Numbered from the stretch's first letter, positions 22,894-29,288 are shown. The stretch is 30,773 bases of DNA from an uncultured Selenomonadaceae bacterium (GCA_910579115.1 CAJTSO010000001.1:143229-174001); one strand, 5' to 3'. A program made the numbers and translations. The notes: generated by a model not told the origin, from the letters alone.

Positions 22894-23129
22894 CTCTTCT
22901 CCTCATCCGGACGCATTGCTACCTTTCGCAAATCCTCAACCTCTTCGTAAAGCTCCTGGAGGTGCTTGTCCGTAATCAGTCCCAGCTGGTGGGCCATATC
23001 CAGCGCCCCGATATAGGACCAGTACCAGGCCAGCCTGCCATCCCGTGTCAGATTCTCATTCTCGGACCGGATAGCGCGCTCCATCTCCGCCCGCAGGAGG
23101 GCGATTATTTTCTCTACATCCTGCCTCAT
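22890..23129 (-). CDS. Hypothetical early protein
   Basis: Seventy-nine residues, wholly helical and charged: VEKIIALLRAEMERAIRSENEN, then LAWYWSYIGALDMAHQLGLI and LQELYEEVEDLRKVAM. The aromatic middle suggests a small helical bundle. No recognised family. It heads the coupled chain of small early genes downstream of the Cro-like regulator. Confidence 0.68.
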   Translation of the reverse strand: MRQDVEKIIALLRAEMERAIRSENENLTRDGRLAWYWSYIGALDMAHQLGLITDKHLQELYEEVEDLRKVAMRPDEEKR

Positions 23130-23163
23130 GTTGTCCTCCCTTGTTTCTGATCTTCATCTTGCC

Positions 23164-23391
23164 TTACTCGGCTTTGTTTGCTACACTTATTGCAGGGTTG
23201 CCGGGGGTTACCGCCCCGAACAAAACACGCGGGTCACTGTAATCAAATAGGTTCAAGAGCTTAATGAGAACGTCATAAGAAGGCTTGCGGATACCGGCTT
23301 CAATGTTCCGATAGGCTGCTTTTGTTATGCCAACAGCTTTTGCTGTCTGTGTCTGGCTCCAGCCGCGCCGCTCCCGCTCGTCCTTTATCAT
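23164..23391 (-). CDS. XRE-family regulator (Cro-like)
   Basis: A helix-turn-helix protein of about 75 residues from MIKDERERRGWSQ. The XRE domain is intact: SQTQTAKAVGITKAAYRNIEAGIRKPSYDVLIKLLNLF. The C-terminus is short with no oligomerisation domain, as in Cro-type repressors or antirepressors. A GGAGG site lies upstream, and two in-frame TTG codons just before the ATG are other possible starts. The reading is open further upstream to 23505, but that part overlaps the DUF4393 gene and looks non-coding. Confidence 0.8.
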   Translation of the reverse strand: MIKDERERRGWSQTQTAKAVGITKAAYRNIEAGIRKPSYDVLIKLLNLFDYSDPRVLFGAVTPGNPAISVANKAE

Positions 23392-23448
23392 CAATTTCAA
23401 TTTTCCTCCTTTCTCTTGTTCCAACGTCGCTGAATGGAGGTTTTTGTT

Positions 23449-24132
23449 ATGCTCGAACTCTCGGATCCTTTCGTTGCCGGAACTCTTGCTAATGTTGCCG
23501 GTCATTTTGTCTGTGAGTATTTACCACAGGCGATCTCATTCCTTAAACGGGTTATACGCACCATCCCGGCGGAATGCCTGACTGAAATTCCCCCCAAAGA
23601 CATCATTGCCAGAATACTTTTCGAATCCCAATACTATACAGATGAGAGCGAAGTAAGAAAAATTCTGGAAAAGCTCCTTCGCGCATCACTGCATAAGGAA
23701 ACAAGCTCCTCTGTTCGTTGTGCCTTCGTCGAGATCGCCAAGCAGCTCTCCCCCATAGATGCAAAAATTCTTATCAACCTGGGCAATCCCACCTCCTTAC
23801 TACATTGCCCCCGCAACACTAATAGCCTTATGGACAACGCCCCCTTGATGGACATATACATTTCAGAAAAATACCCCGAATACGAACGGGAAGTATCTAT
23901 ATCCATCGGCAACCTTACCCGCTTGGGCCTCTTATATATACCTACTCGCAATATGGGCTCGGTTACTATTGAGGGAAATGATAACGGCCTGATTGAAAAG
24001 TTTCGCAACACGAATTTTTTCAAGACTAATTACCCCCATGAGGATATTTCCAAATTGAATATAAAAACCTACAAAGCTTATTTAACGGAGTTAGGATTAT
24101 ACTTCAGGCAACTTGCTTTTTCCGACGTCTAA
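23449..24132 (+). CDS. DUF4393 / Abi-alpha-like protein
   Basis: A protein of about 227 residues from MLELSDPFVAG (GGAGG 8 nt upstream; an earlier ATG at 23434 is too close to use that site). It resembles DUF4393 proteins, some labelled Abi-alpha: EIPPKDIIARILFESQYY, LEKLLRASLHKETSSSVRCAFVEIAKQLSPIDAKIL, and RLGLLYIP followed by a C-terminal ELGLYFRQLAF. Members are linked to abortive infection. Facing against the early operon, it could be expressed from the prophage and act in exclusion of other phages. Antiviral function is inferred. Its stop overlaps the stop of the convergent gene. Confidence 0.72.
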   Translation: MLELSDPFVAGTLANVAGHFVCEYLPQAISFLKRVIRTIPAECLTEIPPKDIIARILFESQYYTDESEVRKILEKLLRASLHKETSSSVRCAFVEIAKQLSPIDAKILINLGNPTSLLHCPRNTNSLMDNAPLMDIYISEKYPEYEREVSISIGNLTRLGLLYIPTRNMGSVTIEGNDNGLIEKFRNTNFFKTNYPHEDISKLNIKTYKAYLTELGLYFRQLAFSDV

Positions 24133-24461
24133 TCAATACTTCTGAAAAGCTTTTCCCTGAATTTCTCGTCCTTTAATGATTTGTTCAAAATTTGCGCTAT
24201 AAACTGTGTGCTCGCTGAACAGGCATAACAGCTCACTGTAAACATATAAGCCAGTGTAACCGCTATCAATGCCAAGAAAGCATCTTGCAGCTCCGTGATA
24301 AATGAGCATAACCCCCACAAACACATCGCCCCAACAAGAAAACTTATTGCGGCATAACTGCCTCTTTTCCCCGGCTCGTCTAAAGGGAAACCCTTCAACG
24401 CCCCCCTCCATATGCACCACAACATAAGAAACGTTATTACCATAACCAAAAATGTATTCAT
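24129..24461 (-). CDS. Small multi-pass membrane protein
   Basis: A 110-residue protein with three hydrophobic segments: residues 2-18 (NTFLVMVITFLMLWCIW), 37-56 (AAISFLVGAMCLWGLCSFIT) and 61-80 (AFLALIAVTLAYMFTVSCYA). A polar C-terminal tail follows. AAAGGAG precedes the ATG. No family recognised. It lies tail to tail with the DUF4393 gene, stops overlapping by 3-4 nt, and could be part of the same exclusion unit or simply an early gene. Confidence 0.65.
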   Translation of the reverse strand: MNTFLVMVITFLMLWCIWRGALKGFPLDEPGKRGSYAAISFLVGAMCLWGLCSFITELQDAFLALIAVTLAYMFTVSCYACSASTQFIAQILNKSLKDEKFREKLFRSID

Positions 24462-24518
24462 ATCTACAGCTCCTTTCCTTTTACGGCTTTCTTCTCAATG
24501 CCTACGACTCATGTCACC

Positions 24519-24791
24519 CTATGATGAAGCATCTTTTGGTGGCATTGGCCGTTGTGTCTTGGATTGTTGATGTAGCAGGCGATCCCAATAGTCCATCAAA
24601 CAAAGCCCGATGAACCAAATCCCTTGCAATACCAAAAAGATGACATCAAGTTTCTCTTCTGCGCTGGAGGCATTATGGTATCTCTCGCTTGAAAGAAAAT
24701 ATACCGATATCCAGCTTACTCCTAAGACCCCTCTAAATATTTCCCCTTTATCGAGCCTCGCCCACCAGCGGCGTGGCTTTTTTTCTTCCAT
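24519..24791 (-). CDS. Small membrane protein
   Basis: About 90 residues from MEEKKPRRWWARLDKG, chosen because AGAAGGGG precedes that ATG better than the one at 24812. Two possible membrane segments, FRGVLGVSWISVYFL and LDVIFLVLQGIWFIGLCL, flank a short polar loop. The C-terminus is polar (QSKTQRPMPPKDASS). No known family. It is the second gene behind the early promoter. Confidence 0.6.
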   Translation of the reverse strand: MEEKKPRRWWARLDKGEIFRGVLGVSWISVYFLSSERYHNASSAEEKLDVIFLVLQGIWFIGLCLMDYWDRLLHQQSKTQRPMPPKDASS

Positions 24792-24820
24792 CCTTTCCCC
24801 TTCTCTCATCAATGGTTTTG

Positions 24821-24845
24821 AAACCGCCGGCTGGCGGGGCGTTTT
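24821..24845. terminator. Hairpin after the first early gene
   Basis: CCGCC (24824-24828) pairs with GGCGG (24833-24837). Five T follow on the plus strand (after GGCG) and only TTTC on the minus strand. It could attenuate the early operon just after its first gene. Confidence 0.4.
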
Positions 24846-25015
24846 TATGCGCTCTTTTCGTTCTCGGCGGTGTCTTCGGTGGCGATTTCTCTTGCCATCT
24901 TAAAGCCTTGAATTACGCCGGTAAGAAGCAACACTTCTTTTTTAGTCAGATCTGCCAGCGTGGCGACCATATCTTCTTTCATCTCTTGCAGTTCCCTTTT
25001 TCCTATCTCAGTCAC
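24845..25015 (-). CDS. First early gene, small helical protein
   Basis: Fifty-six residues from GTG behind AAAGGAGGTGAGTGTT. It reads TEIGKRELQEMKEDMVATLADL, then KKEVLLLTGVIQGFKMAREIA and an acidic end. It is the first gene after the early promoter, where Cro would be in lambda, but has no helix-turn-helix. Comparable short proteins occur in this place in Firmicutes phages. Role unknown. Confidence 0.65.
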   Translation of the reverse strand: MTEIGKRELQEMKEDMVATLADLTKKEVLLLTGVIQGFKMAREIATEDTAENEKSA

Positions 25016-25063
25016 AACACTCACCTCCTTTCTTGTGTTGCAGGGGGATTAACAACTATCCCA

Positions 25064-25100
25064 TTGACATAAATATAAATCTCTTTGCAATATTTGTCAA
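25064..25100. promoter_or_regulatory. Inverted-repeat operator at the lysogeny switch
   Basis: TTGACATAAATAT (25064-25076) faces ATATTTGTCAA (25090-25100), which is its complement except for one extra base. The arms cover the -35 and -10 boxes of the minus-strand early promoter, and a further TTGACA is the -35 of the repressor promoter. Repressor binding here would silence the early operon. Confidence 0.6.
25072..25100 (-). promoter_or_regulatory. Early (PR-like) promoter
   Basis: On the minus strand TTGACA (25100-25095) and TATATT (25077-25072) are 17 nt apart. It drives the early genes from 25015 leftwards. Confidence 0.82.
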
Positions 25101-25119
25101 CACCCTTTTATTCTTTTTA

Positions 25120-25148
25120 TTGACAATGAAATGTTCTGCTTTTATAAT
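25120..25148 (+). promoter_or_regulatory. Repressor promoter (consensus)
   Basis: TTGACA (25120-25125), a 17-nt spacer and TATAAT (25143-25148) match the sigma-A consensus at all twelve positions. The transcript would have only a short leader before the AAGGAGGTGA ribosome site of the repressor. Confidence 0.88.
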
Positions 25149-25170
25149 GCCCTTAAAAGGAGGTGACCCT

Positions 25171-25665
25171 ATGACATTAGGGGAACGCATAAAAAAAGTG
25201 CGTAAGGCGCTTGACCTTACGCAACAAAAATTTGCTGACAGGATTGGTACAACACAAAATGTAATTGCAAACTATGAAAGCGGACGCAGAGAACCATCGG
25301 CGGCAGCGTTCAATAATATCTGCAAGACCTTCAATATCTCTGAAGAATGGCTACGGATGGGAGAAGGTGAGATGTTTCTTCCCACCGCCGAGGAAAGCAT
25401 TGACGAGCTTATTCGCCAGCATGGTCTTGGCGACTTGGAGCGGCAGATCATGATCGAATTTGTCCAGCTTGATCCCCGTGACCGGCAAGGTGTCCTTGAG
25501 TATGCTAAGCGTTTGGCTGCTAATGTCCGCCTCTGCAAGCAGGAGGCGAACAAGACCTTGGAAGAAGAAGCTGACGAGTTTGCCGCCAAGGCCCGGGAAC
25601 AGTTTCTCGCCGAAAAGAAACAGGCGTTACAAGCCTCGTCTGCGAACGAATCCGCCGAGGCCTAA
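25171..25665 (+). CDS. cI: CI-like prophage repressor, XRE family
   Basis: A 164-residue repressor. The N-terminal XRE domain is clear (ERIKKVRKALDLTQQKFADRIGTTQNVIANYESGRREPSAAAFNNICKTFNISEEWLRMGEG). The C-terminal part is not an S24 peptidase: it has a helical dimer-like section (DLERQIMIEFVQLDPRDRQG) and a charged coiled coil (ANKTLEEEADEFAAKAREQFLAEKK). Without a self-cleavage domain, induction would need another route, such as an antirepressor. The start follows AAAAGGAGGTGACCCT. Part of its tail is duplicated as a broken copy at 28188-28357. Confidence 0.88.
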   Translation: MTLGERIKKVRKALDLTQQKFADRIGTTQNVIANYESGRREPSAAAFNNICKTFNISEEWLRMGEGEMFLPTAEESIDELIRQHGLGDLERQIMIEFVQLDPRDRQGVLEYAKRLAANVRLCKQEANKTLEEEADEFAAKAREQFLAEKKQALQASSANESAEA

Positions 25666-25683
25666 CCCCCCTGTCATGACAAA

Positions 25684-25710
25684 TAAAATCCGCCGTGGGC
25701 GGAGGAGAAA
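25684..25710. repeat. Cassette-boundary hairpin, copy 1
   Basis: AATAAAA then TCCGCC (25689-25694), loop GTG, GGCGGA (25698-25703), then an A/G-rich GGAGAAAGAAG. It lies between the repressor stop and the first dinD. Confidence 0.65.
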
Positions 25711-25721
25711 GAAGATAGACA

Positions 25722-26570
25722 ATGGACAAGAACGCAATAGTTATTATGAAAAGCCAATTTGATTCGATAGCGCACTATGACGAAGAATCGCAGATTGAGT
25801 TTTGGTATGCACGTGAACTTCAAAATGTGCTTGATTACACGGAATGGCGAAACTTTCTAAAGGTTATTGAAAAAGCGAAAACAGCTTGTGAAACTACTAC
25901 TCACGCGGCTTCTCATCATTTTGTTGACGTCAACAAAACGATAGAAATGCCGAAAGGAGCGAAGAAGGAAGTCCCCGATTTGAAACTCACTCGCTACGCT
26001 TGTTACCTTACTGCACAAAATGGTGATCCCCGCAAGAATGAAATTGCATTCGCTCAAAGTTATTTTGCTTTACAAACGCGAAAACAGGAATTCATTGAAG
26101 ACCGTATCAACTTACTTCGCCGTTTCGAGGCACGGGCTCGACTGTCCAAATCCGAAACCCTCTTATCCAAGAATATTTATGAACGCGGTGTAGATGACAA
26201 AGGCTTTGGCCGTATCCGTTCCGCTGGGGACGCAGCGCTCTTTGGCAAGTCTACGGCTGAGATGAAAACACAGCTTGATGTTAAGAAAGGCCGTCCATTG
26301 GCTGATTTCCTCCCTACGCTTACTATCGCAGCCAAAAATCTAGCCACCGAAATGACTAACTATAATGCGGAGGAAAAAGACCTTTACGGCGAGACTTCCA
26401 TTACCAATGAGCATGTTGGGAACAATACAGCGGTTCGGGGAATGCTAGAGGCGCGAGGCATACGCCCGGAAGACTTGCCACCCGCCGAGGATATTAAGAA
26501 GTTAGAACGCCGGGTGAAGTCTGATGAGAAAAAGCTCGCAAAGGACACTGGATTTAAGAATAAAATATAG
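25722..26570 (+). CDS. dinD: DinD-like protein (copy 1)
   Basis: A 282-residue DinD/BRO-N-type protein. Motifs are IEFWYARELQNVLDYTEWRNFLKVIEKA (residues about 25-52), LTRYACYLTAQNGDPRKNEIAFAQSYFALQTRKQE (90-124), LLRRFEARARLSKSE and the C-terminal NEHVGNNTAVRGMLEARGIRPEDLPPAEDI. E. coli DinD is SOS-induced and inhibits RecA filament activity. A second, diverged copy is at 28426. A closer in-frame ATG at codon 9 is a possible start. It follows the repressor and probably shares its transcript. Confidence 0.88.
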   Translation: MDKNAIVIMKSQFDSIAHYDEESQIEFWYARELQNVLDYTEWRNFLKVIEKAKTACETTTHAASHHFVDVNKTIEMPKGAKKEVPDLKLTRYACYLTAQNGDPRKNEIAFAQSYFALQTRKQEFIEDRINLLRRFEARARLSKSETLLSKNIYERGVDDKGFGRIRSAGDAALFGKSTAEMKTQLDVKKGRPLADFLPTLTIAAKNLATEMTNYNAEEKDLYGETSITNEHVGNNTAVRGMLEARGIRPEDLPPAEDIKKLERRVKSDEKKLAKDTGFKNKI

Positions 26571-26654
26571 ATTGGAGAACCTATATTTACGCTATAAAAG
26601 ATTATTTCCATCACGATGAAACCGCCGGCGCCCTCGAAACCGCCCGGTAGTTAG

Positions 26655-26683
26655 AATAAAAGCCGCCAGATGGGCGGAGAAAA
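26655..26683. repeat. Cassette-boundary hairpin, copy 2
   Basis: GAATAAAAG then CCGCC (26663-26667), loop AGATG, GGCGG (26673-26677), then AGAAAAGAG. It stands just before the antitoxin of the Doc pair. Confidence 0.65.
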
Positions 26684-26703
26684 GAGTAAAGGAGAGTCGA
26701 ACC

Positions 26704-26844
26704 ATGACTAACCAACAGGATCAGAAAACTCAACTCGTATTGACGAGCAAAAATTCGCCCGAAACAGCGGAGAAAATCCGCCAAGCTTCGGAGAGGATCC
26801 TTAAGAGGAATTACCAGCTTTATAAAAGGTTAGAGAATAAATGA
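26704..26844 (+). CDS. Putative short antitoxin for Doc
   Basis: A 46-residue protein: LVLTSKNSPETAEKIRQAS, then ERILKRNYQLYKRLENK. Its last codon overlaps the Doc start (ATGA at 26841-26844), the usual antitoxin-first layout. It lacks the Phd/YefM DNA-binding fold (about 50 residues plus tail) and looks like only the helical toxin-neutralising part. GGAGAG lies upstream. If it is the antitoxin, it may not bind DNA, so autoregulation would need another factor. Assignment is by position and coupling. Confidence 0.62.
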   Translation: MTNQQDQKTQLVLTSKNSPETAEKIRQASERILKRNYQLYKRLENK

Positions 26845-27218
26845 TACAGTTTTTATTAGATGATATATTGGCTTTTCATCAAATGCTGGGCGATACGCTT
26901 GTCATGGAAAAAGGCGTTCATGATATGGGGTTATTGGAGTCTGCCGTTCATGCGCCTTTTCAGACGTTTGCGGGACAGGAACTTTACCCGGACTTGTGTA
27001 CAAAAGCCGCACGGTTATGCTTTGGTATTACTAAAAATCATCCGTTTGTAGATGGAAACAAGCGAACCGCCATACACACAATGCTGGTTTATTTGGCCGT
27101 AAATTCGGTAGAGTTAGAATACGATGATGATGATTTAGAGGATACTATCATAGCCGTATCTTCCAGCGATATGAGTTGCGATGCCCTGGTAAAATGGCTC
27201 AAAAAGCACATTAAATGA
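26841..27218 (+). CDS. doc: Doc toxin (Fic-fold), death-on-curing
   Basis: A 125-residue Doc-family toxin. The Fic/Doc signature HPFVDGNKR (residues 67-75) is intact, including the His, Asp, Asn and Arg needed for phosphate transfer. The N-terminal ILAFHQMLGDTLVMEKGVHDMGLLESAVHAP is also typical. P1 Doc inactivates EF-Tu by phosphorylation and is held by Phd. Here the partner is the 46-aa upstream protein. Length is normal (P1 Doc 126 aa). Confidence 0.9.
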   Translation: MIQFLLDDILAFHQMLGDTLVMEKGVHDMGLLESAVHAPFQTFAGQELYPDLCTKAARLCFGITKNHPFVDGNKRTAIHTMLVYLAVNSVELEYDDDDLEDTIIAVSSSDMSCDALVKWLKKHIK

Positions 27219-27256
27219 TAATGATGGAGGCTATACCATCAAAGCCAACCGGCATT

Positions 27257-27289
27257 TAGAATAAATAAGCCGCCCAATGGGCGGCAAAG
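27257..27289. repeat. Cassette-boundary hairpin, copy 3
   Basis: GAATAAATAA then GCCGCCC (27269-27275), loop AAT, GGGCGGC (27279-27285), then AAAGGAAGG. The best-paired copy (7 bp). It lies before the secreted Cys-rich protein gene. Confidence 0.7.
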
Positions 27290-27305
27290 GAAGGGATTGA
27301 TTATC

Positions 27306-27521
27306 ATGTTAAAAAGGATTGCAATTGCTCTGTCGGCAGCGGCCACGCTTTCTGCCTTTTCTACCGCATTAGCGGCTGGCTACCTTGCTAACCCTCGTTC
27401 CATGAAATTTCATTATTCCAGCTGTCGGACCGTTAAACACCCGGAAAATTTTGTAGAGTATGACTCACGGGAAGAGGCCATTGCCGACGGCTATGCGCCG
27501 TGTGGAGTATGCAGACCTTGA
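27306..27521 (+). CDS. Small exported protein with Ada-like Cys/His motif
   Basis: A 71-residue protein with a clear signal peptide (MLKRIAIALSAAATLSAFSTALA, cleavage near residue 23-24). The mature part carries KFHYSSCRTVK, YDSREEAIADGYAPC and GVCRP. This Cys-x(n)-Cys-x-x-Cys set with 'SREEAIADGYAPC' resembles the Ada-like zinc-binding tail of some secreted nucleases, but no nuclease domain is attached. Function unknown; an envelope or periplasmic role is possible. A terminator follows, so this gene ends the Doc block. Confidence 0.75.
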   Translation: MLKRIAIALSAAATLSAFSTALAAGYLANPRSMKFHYSSCRTVKHPENFVEYDSREEAIADGYAPCGVCRP

Positions 27522-27554
27522 CATATACCGTCACACCTCCCTTTCTTCCCTGCT

Positions 27555-27583
27555 GCTCCGCCGGCCAGCGGGGCTTTTTATTT
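27555..27583 (+). terminator. Intrinsic terminator before relB
   Basis: GCTCCGC (27555-27561) and GCGGGGC (27568-27574) pair with one T-G pair, followed by TTTTTATTT. It separates the Doc/secreted block from the RelB/YoeB unit. Confidence 0.78.
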
Positions 27584-27614
27584 ACTCCAAACATTGCGAA
27601 ATCGAATTTATGTA

Positions 27615-27643
27615 TTTACTTTGTATTTACCTTGTCTTATAAT
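27615..27643 (+). promoter_or_regulatory. relB-yoeB promoter
   Basis: TTTACT at 27615-27620, a 17-nt spacer and perfect TATAAT at 27638-27643, ending 21 nt before the RelB start codon. Confidence 0.75.
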
Positions 27644-27664
27644 GTAGGCAAAGGAGTTGATATT

Positions 27665-27925
27665 ATGAAAGCAGATACCGTTACTATGAGAGTAAACCCC
27701 GAACTTAAACGTCAGGCGGAAGAGCTCTGCGCCGACATGGGATTTACCCTTTCCACTGCCTACACAATGCTTTTGAAAGCTATTGTACGTACTCGTTCTT
27801 TGCCGTTTCCCCTCGCCGCTTCTGATTCCTTCTACTCGGAATCAAATATGGCTCATCTCCGCCGCGGCATTGAAGCGCTCAATGCCGGGGAAGGCCGCGA
27901 GCATGATTTGATTGAGGTAGACTGA
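27665..27925 (+). CDS. relB: RelB/DinJ-family antitoxin
   Basis: An 86-residue antitoxin. The ribbon-helix-helix N-terminus is clear (TVTMRVNPELKRQAEELCADMGFTLSTAYTMLLKAIVRTRSLPF); the rest is a flexible toxin-binding tail ending HDLIEVD. AAAGGAG lies 8 nt before the ATG. The start of the toxin overlaps its stop (TGATG). It likely represses its own promoter at 27615-27643 together with the toxin. Confidence 0.9.
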   Translation: MKADTVTMRVNPELKRQAEELCADMGFTLSTAYTMLLKAIVRTRSLPFPLAASDSFYSESNMAHLRRGIEALNAGEGREHDLIEVD

Positions 27926-28185
27926 TGCCCAAAATATGGTTTGACGAAGCATGGGAAGATTACCTTTACTGGCAAGCGCAAGATAAGAAAACTTTAAGAC
28001 GTATCAACGCGCTTATAAAAGACGTCGAGCGCAGCCCGTTCGCAGGTCTGGGCAAACCTGAACCGCTGAAGGGCGCCTTGAGCGGTTTTTGGAGTCATCG
28101 TATCGATGACACTAACAGACTCGTTTACCGCATAAAACAAAATCGGCTTGAAATAGCTTCCTGTCGCGGTCACTATGAAGATTAA
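27925..28185 (+). CDS. yoeB: YoeB-type ribosome-dependent mRNA interferase
   Basis: An 86-residue RelE-superfamily toxin of the Txe/YoeB group. Hallmarks are WEDYLYWQAQDKKTLRRINALIKD, GLGKPEPLKGALSGFWSHRID, NRLVYRI and the C-terminal HYED. The Glu in KPEPLK, the Arg residues in HRIDDTNRLVYRI and the terminal His-Tyr correspond to catalytic residues of E. coli YoeB. Pairing with a DinJ/RelB-like antitoxin rather than YefM is a known mixed combination. It looks intact. Confidence 0.9.
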   Translation: MPKIWFDEAWEDYLYWQAQDKKTLRRINALIKDVERSPFAGLGKPEPLKGALSGFWSHRIDDTNRLVYRIKQNRLEIASCRGHYED

Positions 28186-28187
28186 CG

Positions 28188-28357
28188 CTCCACGAATACG
28201 TCAACCGACTTGCCGAGAATGTTCGCCGCAAGCAGGAGGCGAACAAGACCCTGGAAGAAGAAGCTGACGAGTTTACCGTCAAGTCCCGGGAAAGTTTCTC
28301 GCTGAAAAGAAACGGGCGTTACAAGCCTCATCTGCGAGAGAATCAGACGCGGGCTGA
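28188..28357 (+). pseudogene. Broken copy of the repressor C-terminal tail
   Basis: Codons from CTCCAC at 28188 read LHEYVNRLAENVRRKQEANK, then TLEEEADEF as in the repressor tail (compare VLEYAKRLAANVRL, QEANKTLEEEADEF). One base is lost near 28290 (GGGAAAG here, GGGAACAG in the repressor); restoring it recovers FLAEKKRALQASSA and a stop at 28355-28357. No start codon or HTH part is present. It is the left end of a duplicated block whose right part is the second dinD. Confidence 0.8.
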
Positions 28358-28371
28358 AGCCTTGGCATGAC

Positions 28372-28406
28372 GAATAAAAGGCCGCCCATACCGGGCGGTG
28401 ATAAAG
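28372..28406. repeat. Cassette-boundary hairpin, copy 4
   Basis: GAATAAAAG then GCCGCCC (28381-28387), loop ATACC, GGGCGG (28393-28398), then TGATAAAGAATAAGG. It separates the repressor remnant from the second dinD, in the same place as copy 1. Confidence 0.68.
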
Positions 28407-28425
28407 AATAAGGAGATATAAGATT

Positions 28426-29250
28426 ATGCCAGAAACGCTTTTTGACTCTATCAAACACATCAACGAATACGGCATGGAGTATTGGTCAGCAAGAGAGCTA
28501 ATGGCTATACTAGGGTATTCCCGATGGCAGAAATTTACGCCCATAATAGAAAAGGCAATGCTATCCTGTAAGTCTAGTAATAATGCGGTATCAGACCATT
28601 TTACCCGATCGGTGCAAATGGTTTCACTTGGGAGCGGTTCTGAGCGTGAAGTCGATGACTATCACCTATCCCGCTACGCCTGTTACCTCATTGCCCAAAA
28701 CGGCGACCCACGAAAAAAAGCCATTGCTATGGCGCAAACTTATTTTGCCGTTAAGACCCGGCAGCAGGAACTAGCAGAGAATTTTGCGGAGCTTACCGAA
28801 AACGATAAGCGGCTGGCCATCCGCGGGGAATTAAAGCACCACAACAAAAGCCTTGCCGACGCCGCTCATAATGCAGGAGTGGAAACGCCGCAAGACTACG
28901 CAATATTTACCAACTATGGTTATATGGGTTTGTATGACGGGCTGACGGCACAGGACATTCACAAGCGAAAGAAGCTCAAAAAGTCACAAAAGATACTTGA
29001 CCATATGGGTTCTACCGAACTTGCCGCCAATCTTTTCCGGGCCACGCAGACCGAAGAAAAATTGCGCCGTGAAAATATCCAAGATAAAGATAATGCCAAT
29101 CAGACGCATATGCAGGTCGGCGCTAAAGTCCGCCAGACTATAAAAGAGCTGGGCGGCACAATGCCGGAAGACCTCCCCACACCCGGGAAAAGTATTCAGC
29201 AGCTAGAGCGAGCCAAAACTAAGCGACTTCCTAAAGGGAGTGGAAAATAA
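28426..29250 (+). CDS. dinD: DinD-like protein (copy 2)
   Basis: A 274-residue DinD. It shares with copy 1 the segments EYWSARELMAILGYSRWQKF, YHLSRYACYLIAQNGDPRKKAIAMAQTYFAVKTRQQE and the C-terminal GTMPEDLPTPGKSIQQLE. In the middle it has KSLADAAHNAGVETPQDYAIFTNYGYMGLYDGLTAQDI, the fuller BRO/DinD form. The two are too different to be a recent duplication of the coding part alone. AAGGAG lies upstream. It ends with a basic tail. Confidence 0.88.
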   Translation: MPETLFDSIKHINEYGMEYWSARELMAILGYSRWQKFTPIIEKAMLSCKSSNNAVSDHFTRSVQMVSLGSGSEREVDDYHLSRYACYLIAQNGDPRKKAIAMAQTYFAVKTRQQELAENFAELTENDKRLAIRGELKHHNKSLADAAHNAGVETPQDYAIFTNYGYMGLYDGLTAQDIHKRKKLKKSQKILDHMGSTELAANLFRATQTEEKLRRENIQDKDNANQTHMQVGAKVRQTIKELGGTMPEDLPTPGKSIQQLERAKTKRLPKGSGK

Positions 29251-29277
29251 ATAAGCCGCCCAGAAGGGCAGCAAAGA
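29247..29277. repeat. Cassette-boundary hairpin, copy 5
   Basis: AATAAATAA then GCCGCCC (29255-29261), loop AGAA, GGGCAGC (29266-29272, one mismatch), then AAAGAAGAG. The last copy; it precedes the non-coding stretch before the integrase. Confidence 0.65.
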
Positions 29278-29288
29278 AGAGTTCCAAT

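Noticed and set aside
23392..23505. N-terminal extension of the Cro-like regulator
   Set aside because: The added residues are not like any XRE leader, overlap the start of the DUF4393 gene on the other strand, and lie upstream of the clear GGAGG site.
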